Origin: an uncultured Pelagibacteraceae bacterium
GTDB taxonomy: Bacteria; Pseudomonadota; Alphaproteobacteria; Pelagibacterales; Pelagibacteraceae
Reading direction: 5' to 3'
NCBI GenBank assembly: GCA_902527215.1
Contig: CABZOF010000002.1
Span: forward strand, 124,001-188,000
DNA length: 64,000 nt
Part shown: positions 18,992 to 28,912 of the stretch, piece by piece
Layout of the letters: every line of letters starts with the position of its first letter
Position numbering within the stretch: position 1 is the stretch's first letter
The notes under the pieces: model-generated
What the model was told of the DNA's origin: nothing
Seen by the model: the letters and a program-made list of their open reading frames with translations, nothing else
Database searches by the model: none
Translations under genes and position numbers: made by a program

Positions 18992-19999
18992 ATGAAAAAA
19001 ATTTTAATCATTCTTCTATCTCTCTTGTTAATTCCATCATATTCGTACGCTGGTAAATGGCATACAAATATGAAAAAGCAAGAGAGGAAAGATTTTGCAA
19101 ATTATGTTCTTAGAAATCAATCTAAAAATAAAATGGTTTTTAATCTTAGAAATGTTCCAAATCGTCCAGGTCTAATAAAATTTTTTGATAAATTAGAAGA
19201 TAGAATGGGTGTTGCGGAAAAAGGAATTGAATTTAATTTAAGCTATTCAGATGTAGGGGATGAAATGGACTGGAGTAGGTGGGGAAGTCCAGGTTTTGCT
19301 CAGAGATTTCAAATTATGGAGCCATATAAGCAAACTACAAAAAAAGGAAAAACAAAGTGGTATAGAGTTGGTTATTTTATTCCAAATGAAGTAGATACCG
19401 AAAAACATAATATCTCATTATTTGATTTTAAAATGCTTTATGGAAAAGGTGAAAAAACAGTTGGCCCTTCTTATAACTTAAATAACAATAGTTTTGCTTG
19501 GTTGTTCAATGGGCCAAATTATAGAGTTTCAAAAAATGAAGTTGATGAACAATTTTTCTTTGATCATTATGTAGTTAATTTGGATCAAAAATTTTCTCCG
19601 TTGAAAGGTAAATGGGTAAATATTTTGATTAATGCTAAATGGTCTAAAGATGGATTTTTACATTTTTGGATAGATGGTAAGCTCAGATCTAGTTACTTCG
19701 GAGATGTTTTAGGTGGTGCTACTAGTGTGAGATTTAAATTTGGACCTTATAGAAATTATATGACATATGCTACTGATGCAGGTTTAACAATAAAAGACGC
19801 AATTATTCGTTATTCTAATGTGGGTAAAGCAAATTCCTGTGATGAACTATGGAGTGGATGTGATGAAATAACAGGCCAGCTTAAAAATCAATCCCAAGTA
19901 CATGGTGCTTCAGCAGTTGTACTTTGCAAACCAGCTGATGCAGATAACGATAGTACTTGTGAAAATCTTGGCTATCCAAATAATCCTAGACCTTTTTAA
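18992..19999 (+). CDS. Exported heparin lyase I-like jelly-roll protein (C)
   Basis: 335 residues with a signal peptide ending near SYSYA (20). Family-like elements in order are WYRVGYFIPNE, ISLFDFKMLYG, GKWVNILINAKWSKDG, FLHFWIDGKLRSSY and VRFKFGPYRNY, the same order as in protein B but strongly diverged. A Cys-rich tail (about 285-325: CDELWSGCDE, CKPADADNDSTCENLGYP) follows the jelly roll and is not seen in B. It is the last gene of the run and ends flush against the convergent umuC stop, with no terminator visible. Function beyond carbohydrate binding or cleavage is not supported. Confidence 0.6.
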   Translation: MKKILIILLSLLLIPSYSYAGKWHTNMKKQERKDFANYVLRNQSKNKMVFNLRNVPNRPGLIKFFDKLEDRMGVAEKGIEFNLSYSDVGDEMDWSRWGSPGFAQRFQIMEPYKQTTKKGKTKWYRVGYFIPNEVDTEKHNISLFDFKMLYGKGEKTVGPSYNLNNNSFAWLFNGPNYRVSKNEVDEQFFFDHYVVNLDQKFSPLKGKWVNILINAKWSKDGFLHFWIDGKLRSSYFGDVLGGATSVRFKFGPYRNYMTYATDAGLTIKDAIIRYSNVGKANSCDELWSGCDEITGQLKNQSQVHGASAVVLCKPADADNDSTCENLGYPNNPRPF

Positions 20000-21277
20000 T
20001 TAGGCTCTAATCGTTGGTAGTAAATAGAAATCAGCTGTATCTATTTTGGAAGAATGCTCTCTTCTCATGTTCCATCTTTTTTGAACACCAGCACTAGCAA
20101 GACTTAGAGTAGATCTTCCATATCGATAGTTCGTATTATCAATAGACTTCATTAAACCCTTTATTTTCTCATCTTTTTCAGAAGAAAATAGGTTCTTGCT
20201 GCGATCTTCATTGGATAAACCAGTCAGCATTACACCTGCTTTTTGGTAACGATAGCCATTTTTAAAGATAGAGTCTAAAGCAACTAAAGCAGTTTTAACT
20301 ATTTCAATACTATTATTTGTTGAAATTGCAAAATCTATGGTCTTTGAGTTTGAATAATATCCAAATCTACTTTGAAAAGGACTTGTTCTAACAAAAACTG
20401 TAATTGACTTTGCAATTAAAGACTCAGATCTTATTTTTTCAGATGCATTTAAACAATAGTTTGCAACTGCTTCTTTTAATTCTTGATATTTCTCAATTCT
20501 TTGACCAAAAGAACGAGATACAACGCAGCTTTTTCTTTTTGTTTGCGTTGTCTCTAAATCAATACAAGGAACTCCCCTTAACTCCATCGCAGTTCTTGAA
20601 CCCAAAACATTAGAATTTTTCTTTATCCATGTATTTGATTTATTCTTTAGTTGCTTTGCATTATAAATCCCATTTTTGTGATAAAACTTTGTTAATTGTC
20701 TTCCAACACCCCATACATCATTAATTTCAACTTTTTCTAATATGGGATCAATATTTTCAATTCCTATTAAACTTGTTACACCTGATTTTTTTTTCTTTGC
20801 AATATGATTTGCAACTTTACTTAAAGTTTTTGTTTTAGCAATACCAATACTAGTTGGAATACCTGTCCACTTTAAAACTGTTTCTCTAATTTCTCTTCCA
20901 ACCTTTTCAACCTCATCATCTGAAAAGTTTGATAAATCTAGAAATGCTTCATCGATAGAATATACTTCGATGGCAGAGTTAAATCTTTTTAATGTTCTCA
21001 TTACTCTTCTAGATAAATCTCCATATAAAGAATAATTAGAGGAAAAAACTTCAACTTTGTTTTTAATAATAATATCTTTTGCTTTGAAGTAAGGTTCTCC
21101 CATTTTAATACCTAAAGCTTTAGCTTCAGTTGATCTTGAAATTATACAACCATCATTATTAGATAAAACTACAACAGGTTTTTTTCTTATTTTAGGATTG
21201 AATAATCTTTCACAAGAAACATAAAAAGAATTACAATCAATAAGTGCTATTTTTTTAGTATACTGAATGGATGACAT
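20000..21277 (-). CDS. umuC: DNA polymerase V catalytic subunit (Y-family)
   Basis: UmuC carries out mutagenic translesion DNA synthesis in the SOS response together with processed UmuD. The palm motifs are [16 protein letters not shown] (11-26, metal Asp14) and [11 protein letters not shown] (106-116, Asp109/Glu110), followed by thumb and little-finger domains and the typical C-terminal region ending with WNMRREH. The length of 425 is full. Its start overlaps the end of umuD by 23 bases, so both are co-translated from the SOS-box promoter. It converges on the polysaccharide-active operon with no bases between the stops. Confidence 0.95.
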   Translation of the reverse strand: MSSIQYTKKIALIDCNSFYVSCERLFNPKIRKKPVVVLSNNDGCIISRSTEAKALGIKMGEPYFKAKDIIIKNKVEVFSSNYSLYGDLSRRVMRTLKRFNSAIEVYSIDEAFLDLSNFSDDEVEKVGREIRETVLKWTGIPTSIGIAKTKTLSKVANHIAKKKKSGVTSLIGIENIDPILEKVEINDVWGVGRQLTKFYHKNGIYNAKQLKNKSNTWIKKNSNVLGSRTAMELRGVPCIDLETTQTKRKSCVVSRSFGQRIEKYQELKEAVANYCLNASEKIRSESLIAKSITVFVRTSPFQSRFGYYSNSKTIDFAISTNNSIEIVKTALVALDSIFKNGYRYQKAGVMLTGLSNEDRSKNLFSSEKDEKIKGLMKSIDNTNYRYGRSTLSLASAGVQKRWNMRREHSSKIDTADFYLLPTIRA

Positions 21278-21650
21278 AAGTTACAACTCCCCAAATAAAT
21301 ATATCTTCATCTTCGTTAATTAAAATTCGATCTGTAAATTCTTTAGAGCCTGATGTTAAAAATTTTTTATCTCTTTCTTGAACTAAACTTTTAACAACTA
21401 GTTCATCATGAACATTTGCAATAACTGTTGAGAAATTTTTTGGTGTTAAACTCTTATCAACAACTAATAGATCGCCATCATTAATTCCCACATCCACCAT
21501 TGATTTTCCTTGAACTCTTATGATGAAAGTTGCTGGAACATTTTTGATTAAATGAATATTTAAATCGATGTCTTCCTCAATATAATCCGTAGCAGGGGAT
21601 GGAAAACCCGCGCCAGCTTTATGTAAGTAGTAAGGTATCGTTAGCTTCAT
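21255..21650 (-). CDS. umuD: UmuD-type S24 self-cleaving protease
   Basis: UmuD is cleaved in a RecA-stimulated autolysis to give the active Pol V subunit. In this 131-residue protein the cleavage site is Ala14-Gly15 in [15 protein letters not shown], the nucleophile is Ser50 in [10 protein letters not shown] and the general base is Lys87 in HDELVVKSL, matching the Ser/Lys dyad. No DNA-binding domain is present, so it is UmuD rather than LexA. A perfect alphaproteobacterial SOS box lies five bases before the start codon, and recA lies 3.4 kb away on the other strand. Confidence 0.94.
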   Translation of the reverse strand: MKLTIPYYLHKAGAGFPSPATDYIEEDIDLNIHLIKNVPATFIIRVQGKSMVDVGINDGDLLVVDKSLTPKNFSTVIANVHDELVVKSLVQERDKKFLTSGSKEFTDRILINEDEDIFIWGVVTYVIHSVY

Positions 21651-21654
21651 AAAT

Positions 21655-21669
21655 GTTCTTATTTTGTTC
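21655..21669 (-). promoter_or_regulatory. LexA (SOS) box of umuDC
   Basis: Read on the coding strand the site is GAAC-N7-GAAC (GTTC at 21655-21658 and 21666-21669 on the + strand), an exact match to the alphaproteobacterial LexA operator. It ends five bases before the umuD start codon, so a bound repressor would block initiation at a start-proximal promoter. Confidence 0.82.
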
Positions 21670-21726
21670 TAATTAATATCTAAGTTATTCAATAGTGTCA
21701 ATCAGGTTGTATTTTGAGTCTGTAAC

Positions 21727-21786
21727 TGAATCAAAAGTGAATCAAAACGTGAACATCGAAACCACATGTTGTATACATGTGGATAA
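21727..21786. promoter_or_regulatory. Direct repeats, palindrome and DnaA box between umuD and GFA gene
   Basis: Two exact copies of TGAATCAAAA (21727-21736, 21738-21747; 11-base period) are followed by a partial third (TGAAC, 21750). Then comes a perfect inverted repeat CCACATGT-N5-ACATGTGG (21762-21769, 21775-21782) whose right arm runs into TGTGGATAA (21778-21786), an exact DnaA-box match on the minus strand. It may control the divergent umuD and GFA genes; a DnaA link is inference. Confidence 0.5.
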
Positions 21787-21816
21787 CTTTAACAATAAAT
21801 AGTTTGAATATAATAA

Positions 21817-22299
21817 ATGGAAAAAAAAGAGAGCTTAACAGGAAGATGTATTTGTGGTCAGGTTAAGTATAGAATTACCGAGAAGCCTCTATTCACCCAA
21901 GCTTGCCATTGCAAAGATTGTAAAATTATAACTGGGTCTTCTTATGTTATTAATACTAGCGTTCTAGACAATACATTAATTATAGAGGGTGATATTTCGT
22001 CAACTGAACTTAAAACAGGTAGTGGAGCTACCTCAAGAGCTTATTTTTGTAACAAATGTGGTACTTATATTTATACTGATTATGCTACGGCAGTTGGTCG
22101 ATCAACAGTTAGAACTAAAACTTTAGATAATTCCGAAAACTTTCCTCCTGAAGCGCATATATTTACAAAAGATAAAGATCCATGGTTGAAACTTACTGAT
22201 GATGCAAATTGTTTTGAAAAAATGTATGATTTAAAAAATACTTGGCCAAAAGAAAGTTACGAAAGATATAAAAATTATTTAAAAGATAATAAAAGATAA
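21817..22299 (+). CDS. GFA/CENP-V fold zinc protein 1
   Basis: 160 residues of the glutathione-dependent formaldehyde-activating enzyme-like family (DUF636). Zinc ligands follow the family order: GRCICGQVKY (Cys11, Cys13), QACHCKDCK (Cys30, Cys32, Cys35) and YFCNKCGTYIY (Cys-x2-Cys near 79-82). True formaldehyde-activating activity is shown for only a few members, so the enzyme role is open. A second, shorter GFA protein follows 19 bases later, so these form a pair. The upstream region holds repeats and a DnaA-like site. Confidence 0.85.
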   Translation: MEKKESLTGRCICGQVKYRITEKPLFTQACHCKDCKIITGSSYVINTSVLDNTLIIEGDISSTELKTGSGATSRAYFCNKCGTYIYTDYATAVGRSTVRTKTLDNSENFPPEAHIFTKDKDPWLKLTDDANCFEKMYDLKNTWPKESYERYKNYLKDNKR

Positions 22300-22318
22300 A
22301 TTTTTAGGAGATTAAAAT

Positions 22319-22687
22319 ATGAAAAAATTATCCTGTCATTGTGGTGCAATAGAAGCAGAAGTTAAGATTCCTTTGGGTGGTATTGAAAAAATCATGCGTT
22401 GCAATTGTTCAATTTGCAAAAAAAAAGGTTACATTATTGGAGTGCTTGGTCCTGATGATTTCAAACTTATAAAAGGAGAGGATAAGTTATCACTTTATCA
22501 GTTTTATACTAATACTGCTAAACATTACTTTTGTTCAATTTGTGGAATTCATACTCATAACAGACCTAGAAGTAATCCAAAAATATTCGGTGTAAATATT
22601 GCTTGTATAGAAGGTGTGGAGCCATTTGAAATTAAAGATGTGCCAGTGAACGATGGCAAAAATCATCCTTTAGATCAAAAACAATAA
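22319..22687 (+). CDS. GFA/CENP-V fold zinc protein 2
   Basis: 122 residues, the same zinc fold as its upstream neighbour but shorter: LSCHCGAIEAE (Cys6, Cys8), MRCNCSICKKKG (about Cys28, Cys30, Cys33) and YFCSICGIHTHN. A good AGGAG precedes the ATG. The two GFA proteins share only the metal pattern, so they are old paralogues and not a recent duplication. The substrate is unknown. Seven bases separate it from the glycerate kinase-like gene. Confidence 0.83.
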   Translation: MKKLSCHCGAIEAEVKIPLGGIEKIMRCNCSICKKKGYIIGVLGPDDFKLIKGEDKLSLYQFYTNTAKHYFCSICGIHTHNRPRSNPKIFGVNIACIEGVEPFEIKDVPVNDGKNHPLDQKQ

Positions 22688-22694
22688 ATTTTTT

Positions 22695-23618
22695 ATGCAA
22701 TCAATTACTGAGTGTTATAAAAAAGTTAGTAGAGACTGTTTTAAGTTTATAAGATCTCAAGAAACAACAAAGGAAAAATTTAAAAATAAAGAAAAGATGA
22801 TTAAATCTTTTCTAATTCCAATTAGTTTCTGGATCAATAATAGAACAAATAAATCTAAACCTTACTTAGTAGGCTTAGCAGGAGGTCAAGGAACTGGCAA
22901 AACAACAATTAGTTCTATTCTAAGAATTATTTTAACGAAATATTTTAAGTTAAATGTTTTTAAAATATCAATTGATGATTTGTATAAAACCCAAAAAGAT
23001 AGAATAAAATTATCTAAAAAAATTCATCCCTTATTAATGACCAGAGGTGTTCCAGGTACTCACGATGTAAACTTTATTTTTGATCTTCTTAAAAAAACAA
23101 AGGAAAAGCGATTTAATCAACAGAGACTTCCTAAATTTAATAAGGCAATAGATGATAGATTAAAAAGAAAGTCTTGGTATCTAGTTAAGAAGGTACCAGA
23201 TGTTATAATCTTTGAAGGATGGTGTGTAGGAGCTAGAGCAGAAAAAAATACAACCTTAAAAAAATCGATTAATTCTCTTGAAAGAACAGCAGATAAAAAT
23301 TTAAAATGGAGAAAATATGTAAATGGTCAACTACAAACAAAATATAAAAAATTATTTTCTAAATTAGACTGTTTGTTATTTTTAAAAGCTGGTAATTTCA
23401 AACTATTACAAAGTTGGAGGCTTAAACAGGAGGCATTACTTAAATTAAACTCAAAAAACAAAGCAAATAGCAAAGTTATGAGCAAAAACGAGGTATTAAC
23501 TTTTATGCAAACTTACCAAAGGGTCACACAAAACATGTTTAAATTTGCTCCAAAATATTCATCAATTGTATTAAATTTAAATAGAAATCATCAAATTAAA
23601 TCAATAAAATATAATTAA
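22695..23618 (+). CDS. D-glycerate 3-kinase-like P-loop kinase
   Basis: 307 residues with a Walker A motif GGQGTGKT at 63-70, a KISIDDLYKTQKDR block (about residues 93-106) and IIFEGWCVGARA, the pattern of the plant GLYK / yeast Tda10 family. Plant GLYK phosphorylates D-glycerate to 3-phosphoglycerate, the last step of glycolate/glycerate salvage; for bacteria the role is inferred by homology. The stop overlaps the tolC start by one base. Related uridine kinase/pantothenate kinase folds are less likely because of the EGWCVG sequence. Confidence 0.78.
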   Translation: MQSITECYKKVSRDCFKFIRSQETTKEKFKNKEKMIKSFLIPISFWINNRTNKSKPYLVGLAGGQGTGKTTISSILRIILTKYFKLNVFKISIDDLYKTQKDRIKLSKKIHPLLMTRGVPGTHDVNFIFDLLKKTKEKRFNQQRLPKFNKAIDDRLKRKSWYLVKKVPDVIIFEGWCVGARAEKNTTLKKSINSLERTADKNLKWRKYVNGQLQTKYKKLFSKLDCLLFLKAGNFKLLQSWRLKQEALLKLNSKNKANSKVMSKNEVLTFMQTYQRVTQNMFKFAPKYSSIVLNLNRNHQIKSIKYN

Positions 23619-24916
23619 TGAAAAAAATCTCTTTAGTCACTTTTTGCTTAATAGCTTTAATACTACCAGTAAATGCAGCAACTTTGAGTGATGCATTAAG
23701 ACAGACCTATCAGAACAATTTAGAGCTTAAAGCCGAGAGAAAAAATTTAGAAGTTCAAAAGGAAGTCTTAAATATTTCTAAAAGTGATTTTTTTCCAACT
23801 TTAACTCTTACGGGAACCAAAAGTATTGAAGATACCAATAAACTTACAAATCAAAATGGTACTGATGCTTCTATAGCTAATACAAATCCAATGACATCTT
23901 CAATAAAGTTAGAACAAACACTTTTAGATGGTAGTGAACGTGGTACAAAATATGAAAAAAGTAAATTAGGACTAAACTTATCTGAAGCACAACTTATAAA
24001 AAAAGAACAAGATGTTTTTATGAAAGCAATTGAGGCTTATACAGGTTTAATTCTTGCTTATGAAAAACTAAATATTAATGAGGAAAATGTTAACCTACTT
24101 CAAAGACAATTCGAGATAGATAATGGAAGATTATCTAGAGCTCAAATAACTGCAACTGACTTAGCACAGTCCCAATCTTCTTTATCAGGAGCACAAGCAG
24201 GTTACATTGGAGCACAAAATAGTATTATCACGAGTAAACTAGCTTATGAAAACATAATTGGACCAATCAACAGCAATGAAAAATTAAAAAAAATTTATAA
24301 TTCTGAGGTTCCATTACCTCCAAGTTTAGTTGATGCAAAAAAGATATCTGAGCAAAAAAGTCCAGATCTTATTATTGCTGAAATAGAATATGGACAGTCC
24401 GAATTAGATGTAAAAATTGCAAGATCAGATTTATCTCCGACAGCAAAACTTTCACTCGAAAGATCTTATACTGATGATCTAAGCGCAACTTATGATGAGA
24501 GGGAAAAAGATGTAATACAAGCAACAGTAAGTTGGCCATTTCAATTTGGAGGAAAGAACAAATCTAATATAAATAAAAATCTTCAAGTTAAAGGAATGAA
24601 AAAATTATTACTTGAGAATGCTTTTAGAAATAATACACAAGGAGTTACCACAGCTTGGTCGACATTAGAGTCATCAAAGAGTTTTTTAAGAGCTGTGCAA
24701 TCTCAAGTTAAAGCCGCTGAAATTGCAAACGAAGGAATTAGTTTTGAATATGAGAGTGGATTAAACAGATCTACATTTGATGTTCTTCAATCAAGGTCAA
24801 ATCTAATAAATGCTAAAATAAATCTTGCTGAAGCTGAGAGAAACTATCTTTTAGCTCAATACAGATTATTAAAGTCAGTTGGCCTACTTAATAGCGAGTA
24901 CTTAAAACTTAGATAA
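23618..24916 (+). CDS. tolC: TolC-family outer membrane efflux protein
   Basis: 432 residues with a signal peptide ending at VNA (about 20), then the duplicated outer-membrane-efflux domain of long coiled-coil helices and short beta strands. SDALRQTYQNNLELKAERKN near the N-terminus and AEAERNYLLAQYRLLKSVG near the C-terminus are the two characteristic repeats; TATDLAQSQSSL is the conserved motif of the TolC alpha-helical barrel. It forms the outer membrane duct of type I secretion or tripartite efflux systems. No inner-membrane partner lies next to it, so it may serve several pumps. Confidence 0.9.
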   Translation: MKKISLVTFCLIALILPVNAATLSDALRQTYQNNLELKAERKNLEVQKEVLNISKSDFFPTLTLTGTKSIEDTNKLTNQNGTDASIANTNPMTSSIKLEQTLLDGSERGTKYEKSKLGLNLSEAQLIKKEQDVFMKAIEAYTGLILAYEKLNINEENVNLLQRQFEIDNGRLSRAQITATDLAQSQSSLSGAQAGYIGAQNSIITSKLAYENIIGPINSNEKLKKIYNSEVPLPPSLVDAKKISEQKSPDLIIAEIEYGQSELDVKIARSDLSPTAKLSLERSYTDDLSATYDEREKDVIQATVSWPFQFGGKNKSNINKNLQVKGMKKLLLENAFRNNTQGVTTAWSTLESSKSFLRAVQSQVKAAEIANEGISFEYESGLNRSTFDVLQSRSNLINAKINLAEAERNYLLAQYRLLKSVGLLNSEYLKLR

Positions 24917-24959
24917 ATTGCGACTTCTAGCCTTAATTTTATAAAAATATTGCCAATGA

Positions 24960-24978
24960 GAACAAAATGTGTACATTT
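24960..24978 (+). promoter_or_regulatory. Possible degenerate SOS operator upstream of recA
   Basis: GAAC (24960-24963), 7 bases, GTAC (24971-24974) differs at one base from the GAAC-N7-GAAC operator seen at umuD. It overlaps a small dyad AAATGT-GT-ACATTT (24965-24978). It lies 47 bases before the recA ATG. Weak evidence. Confidence 0.3.
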
Positions 24979-25024
24979 ATTTTTATGATTCGAATGTTAA
25001 TAAATGAAAAAAACGAGGTAAAAA

Positions 25025-26149
25025 ATGACTAAAAATAACCTAAAAGTGGTGAAAACTGCAAAAGATAAAGAATTGGAAGATAAAGAAAAAAATAAAGCAC
25101 TAGATGCAGCAATCAGCCAGATAACAGATAGCTTTGGAAAAGGTTCTGTGATGAAGCTTGGAGAACAAAAGGCAATGGATGTAGAATCCATTTCTACTGG
25201 ATCTTTAAGTTTAGACTTGGCACTTGGAATAGGTGGATTGCCAAAAGGAAGGATTGTTGAAATTTACGGACCAGAGTCATCTGGTAAAACTACATTAGCA
25301 TTACAAGTTGTTGCTGAAGCTCAAAAAGCAGGTGGAATTTGTGGATTTGTTGATGCGGAACATGCATTAGATCCAGTTTATGCTAAGAAATTAGGTGTTA
25401 ATACTGAAGAGTTACTTATTTCACAACCTGATACTGGTGAACAGGCATTAGAAATAACCGATACTTTAATCAAATCTGGCTCAATGTCAGTTTTAGTAGT
25501 GGACTCAGTTGCAGCATTAACTCCAAGAGCAGAAATTGAGGGAGATATGGGAGATCACCATGTTGGTCTTCAAGCAAGACTGATGTCCCAAGCTCTTAGA
25601 AAATTAACAGGATCAATTTCAAGAACTAATACAATGGTTATATTTATCAACCAAATTAGAATGAAAATTGGTGTAATGTTTGGAAGTCCAGAAACAACAT
25701 CTGGAGGTAATTCATTAAAATTCTATTCTTCTGTAAGAATGGATATTAGAAGAATTGGAGCAATAAAAGACAAAGAGCAAATTGTTGGAAATACAACAAG
25801 AGTAAAAGTTGTTAAAAACAAAGTTGCACCACCATTTAAAGTTGTTGAGTTCGACTTAATGTATGGAAAAGGAATTAGTAAAGTAGGGGAACTAATCGAC
25901 CTTGGTGCTAAAGCTGAGATTGTTGAAAAATCTGGAGCTTGGTACGCTTACAAAGGTGAAAAAATTGGTCAAGGTAGAGAAAATGCTAAACTTTACCTTG
26001 AGCAAAATCCAAAAGCTGCTGCTGAAATTGAAATGGCTATCAGAGAAAAAGCTGGTGTTATTTCAAAGAAGATTGAGGGCAATCCTTTAAGCGAAGAAAA
26101 GCTTGAAGCGCAGAAGAAAGAGGAAGAAGTTCCTATTAAAAAGAATTAG
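25025..26149 (+). CDS. recA: RecA recombinase
   Basis: RecA forms filaments on single-stranded DNA for homologous recombination and triggers LexA/UmuD self-cleavage. The Walker A motif GPESSGKT is at 82-89, followed by the conserved VDAEHALDP and the L2 loop region [20 protein letters not shown]. The 374 residues include an extended Lys/Glu-rich N-terminus of about 25 residues and an acidic C-terminal tail. CGAGG lies before the ATG. A terminator follows immediately, so recA is probably a single-gene transcript. Confidence 0.98.
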   Translation: MTKNNLKVVKTAKDKELEDKEKNKALDAAISQITDSFGKGSVMKLGEQKAMDVESISTGSLSLDLALGIGGLPKGRIVEIYGPESSGKTTLALQVVAEAQKAGGICGFVDAEHALDPVYAKKLGVNTEELLISQPDTGEQALEITDTLIKSGSMSVLVVDSVAALTPRAEIEGDMGDHHVGLQARLMSQALRKLTGSISRTNTMVIFINQIRMKIGVMFGSPETTSGGNSLKFYSSVRMDIRRIGAIKDKEQIVGNTTRVKVVKNKVAPPFKVVEFDLMYGKGISKVGELIDLGAKAEIVEKSGAWYAYKGEKIGQGRENAKLYLEQNPKAAAEIEMAIREKAGVISKKIEGNPLSEEKLEAQKKEEEVPIKKN

Positions 26150-26169
26150 CAGATAACTTTTAGTTATTA

Positions 26170-26199
26170 AAAAAAGGCGCTCTATTGGGCGCCTTTTTT
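26170..26199 (+). terminator. recA rho-independent terminator
   Basis: An 11-base stem (26170-26180 with 26189-26199) with GGCGC/GCGCC core, an 8-base loop and a run of six T. It separates recA from alaS. Confidence 0.92.
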
Positions 26200-26248
26200 C
26201 CCTTCAGAAGTGTAGACATCATATAAAAATGCTGTATTTTGGTTAAAT

Positions 26249-28912
26249 ATGGCTAAAACATTAAATGAAATCAGGTCAGCATTTTTGGATTATTTTGAAA
26301 AAAATGATCATAAAATAGTTGAATCTAGCAATTTAGTCCCAAATAATGACCCAACATTGATGTTTGCCAATTCAGGAATGGTACAATTTAAAAATGTTTT
26401 TACCGGACTGGAAAAGAGAGACTACCAAAGAGCTACAACATCTCAAAAATGTGTAAGAGCAGGTGGTAAGCATAATGATCTTGAAAATGTTGGCTATACT
26501 CCAAGACACCATACGTTTTTTGAAATGTTGGGAAACTTTTCTTTTGGCGATTATTTTAAAGAAAGAGCTATTCAACTTGCGTGGAATTTAATAACTAAAG
26601 AATTTGGTTTAGACAAAAATAGGCTTTATGTAACTGTCTACCATGACGATGATGAAGCTTTTAATTACTGGAAAAAAATTGCTGGGTTAAGTGAAGATAA
26701 AATTATAAGGATAGCAACATCTGATAATTTTTGGTCTATGGGTGAAACAGGACCTTGTGGTCCATGCTCAGAAATATTTTATGATCATGGAGAGCACTTA
26801 GAAGGTGGATTACCAGGATCAAAAAATGAGGATGGGGATAGATTTATAGAAATTTGGAATTTAGTCTTTATGCAGTATGAGCAAATTTCAAAAGATAAGA
26901 GAATTAATCTACCAAAACCATCAGTTGATACTGGAATGGGTTTAGAGAGAATTGCTGCATTGCTTCAAGGAACTCACGACAACTATGAAACAGATCATTT
27001 TAAAAAAATAATAAACTCTGCAGCAGAAATTTTAAAAGTCGAGCCTAATAATGATAATTTAGCAAGTTTTAGAGTAATAGCAGATCACTTACGAGCAAGT
27101 TCATTTTTAATTGCTGAGGGAGTTTTGCCATCAAATGAAGGAAGAGGTTATGTACTAAGAAGAATTATGAGAAGGGGAATGAGGCATTCCCACCTGCTTG
27201 GTTCTAAAGAACCAATTTTTTATAATATTTTTAAAACTTTAAAAGATGAGATGAGAGTTAATTACTCAGAAATAGAAAGAGCAGAGTCATTAATAAAAGA
27301 AACATTAAGAATGGAAGAAGAAAAATTTTTAATTCTTTTAGACAGAGGTATTAAAATATTAAATGAGGAAATAAGTAAAATAGACAAGATATTACCTGGA
27401 GAAGTAGCTTTTAAACTCTATGATACATATGGTTTTCCATTGGATCTTACGCAAGACATTTTAAAGAATAAATCTTTGACAATTGATAATGAAAAATTTC
27501 AAAGTTTAATGAAAGAAAGTAAAGAACTTGCTAAGAAAAATTGGAAAGGCTCAGGTGATAGTGCAGTAGATGATATTTGGTTCTCGATAAAAGATAGATT
27601 AGGTCCTTCAGAATTCCTAGGATATGAGACTGATCATGCAGAAGGTATTATTTTATCATTATTAAAAGACAACAAAGAAGTAAATGAATTAAATGAAAAT
27701 GATGAAGGAATTATTATTTTAAATCAAACTCCTTTTTACGGAGAGTCAGGTGGGCAGGTAGGAGATACTGGTGAAATATTATCTGGAAACTTTAAGTTCG
27801 AGATAACAGATGTCCAAAAAAAATTAGGTGATCTATTTGTACATTATGGCAAAGTTAAATCAGGAAATATAAAAATCAAAGACAATGTTGAGATGAAAAT
27901 TGATATTGATAGACGTAATAATATAAGAGCTTATCACTCCGCAACACACCTTTTGCATGAATCGTTAAGAAGAGTATTAGGCACTCATGTTACACAAAAA
28001 GGATCATTAGTAGCACCAGATAGATTAAGATTTGATTTTAGCCACATGAAACCAATTTCAGACCAGGAAATAGAAGAAATAGAAAATCACGTTAATTCAA
28101 TGGTACAAAAAAAATCGGAAGTTAAAACAAGGATCATGACTCCTAAAGAAGCAGTAAATAATGGGGCTCTGGCACTCTTTGGAGAAAAATATGGAGAAGA
28201 GGTTAGAGTATTATCCATGGGAGATGAGAAAGAAAAATATTTTTCAACTGAATTATGTGGAGGTACGCATGTAAGAAACACTGGCGATATTGGGAAATTC
28301 AAAATTATTAGTCAGTCATCAATTGCAGCAGGTGTGAGAAGAGTAGAAGCACTTAGAGAAAATCAACTAAATAGTTTTTTACAAAATAAAGAGAAATTAT
28401 CTGACTTATCTGCTCAAAAAGATGAAGAAATGATTAATGACTTATCAAAACAGATAATTAAATTAGGAGGCAAACCAAATCTAAAAAATCAAGACAATAA
28501 AATTTTAATTAAAGAATTATCAAAACAACTAGAGCGATTAAAATTTAGTTCAATTTTAGAAAATAATTCCAAAAATATAATTCAAGATCTTAAAATTAAT
28601 AATATAACTGTAAGATTTCAAAAAGTTGATGATCTTCCACCTAAAGAGCTAAGAAAATTAGTTGATGCTGGAAAAAAAGAGCTAAAAACAGGAATTGTGA
28701 TAGTTTTTGCTAGTTTAGAAGACAAAGTAGGTCTTGCAGTTGGGATAACAGACGAACTTATTGATAAGTATGATGCAGTCACATTTGCTAAAACAGGATC
28801 TGAAATTATTGGTGGAAAAGGTGGTGGTGGAAGAAAAGATTTTGCACAAGCAGGAGGCCAATTTAAAGATAAAATTGATGAGGCTTTTGAAAAAATTAAA
28901 ACTTTAATTTAG
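26249..28912 (+). CDS. alaS: Alanyl-tRNA synthetase
   Basis: Charges tRNA-Ala. Full length (887 residues). The class II catalytic core lies in the first 450 residues, with [16 protein letters not shown] near 297-312. The editing domain holds the zinc ligands His563 and His567 (HSATH) and Cys670/His674 (CGGTH), and the C-terminal DHHA1 domain ends with [16 protein letters not shown]. Both zinc-binding editing motifs are intact, so mischarged Ser/Gly should be hydrolysed. Its last 9 bases overlap the convergent icd gene. Confidence 0.98.
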   Translation: MAKTLNEIRSAFLDYFEKNDHKIVESSNLVPNNDPTLMFANSGMVQFKNVFTGLEKRDYQRATTSQKCVRAGGKHNDLENVGYTPRHHTFFEMLGNFSFGDYFKERAIQLAWNLITKEFGLDKNRLYVTVYHDDDEAFNYWKKIAGLSEDKIIRIATSDNFWSMGETGPCGPCSEIFYDHGEHLEGGLPGSKNEDGDRFIEIWNLVFMQYEQISKDKRINLPKPSVDTGMGLERIAALLQGTHDNYETDHFKKIINSAAEILKVEPNNDNLASFRVIADHLRASSFLIAEGVLPSNEGRGYVLRRIMRRGMRHSHLLGSKEPIFYNIFKTLKDEMRVNYSEIERAESLIKETLRMEEEKFLILLDRGIKILNEEISKIDKILPGEVAFKLYDTYGFPLDLTQDILKNKSLTIDNEKFQSLMKESKELAKKNWKGSGDSAVDDIWFSIKDRLGPSEFLGYETDHAEGIILSLLKDNKEVNELNENDEGIIILNQTPFYGESGGQVGDTGEILSGNFKFEITDVQKKLGDLFVHYGKVKSGNIKIKDNVEMKIDIDRRNNIRAYHSATHLLHESLRRVLGTHVTQKGSLVAPDRLRFDFSHMKPISDQEIEEIENHVNSMVQKKSEVKTRIMTPKEAVNNGALALFGEKYGEEVRVLSMGDEKEKYFSTELCGGTHVRNTGDIGKFKIISQSSIAAGVRRVEALRENQLNSFLQNKEKLSDLSAQKDEEMINDLSKQIIKLGGKPNLKNQDNKILIKELSKQLERLKFSSILENNSKNIIQDLKINNITVRFQKVDDLPPKELRKLVDAGKKELKTGIVIVFASLEDKVGLAVGITDELIDKYDAVTFAKTGSEIIGGKGGGGRKDFAQAGGQFKDKIDEAFEKIKTLI

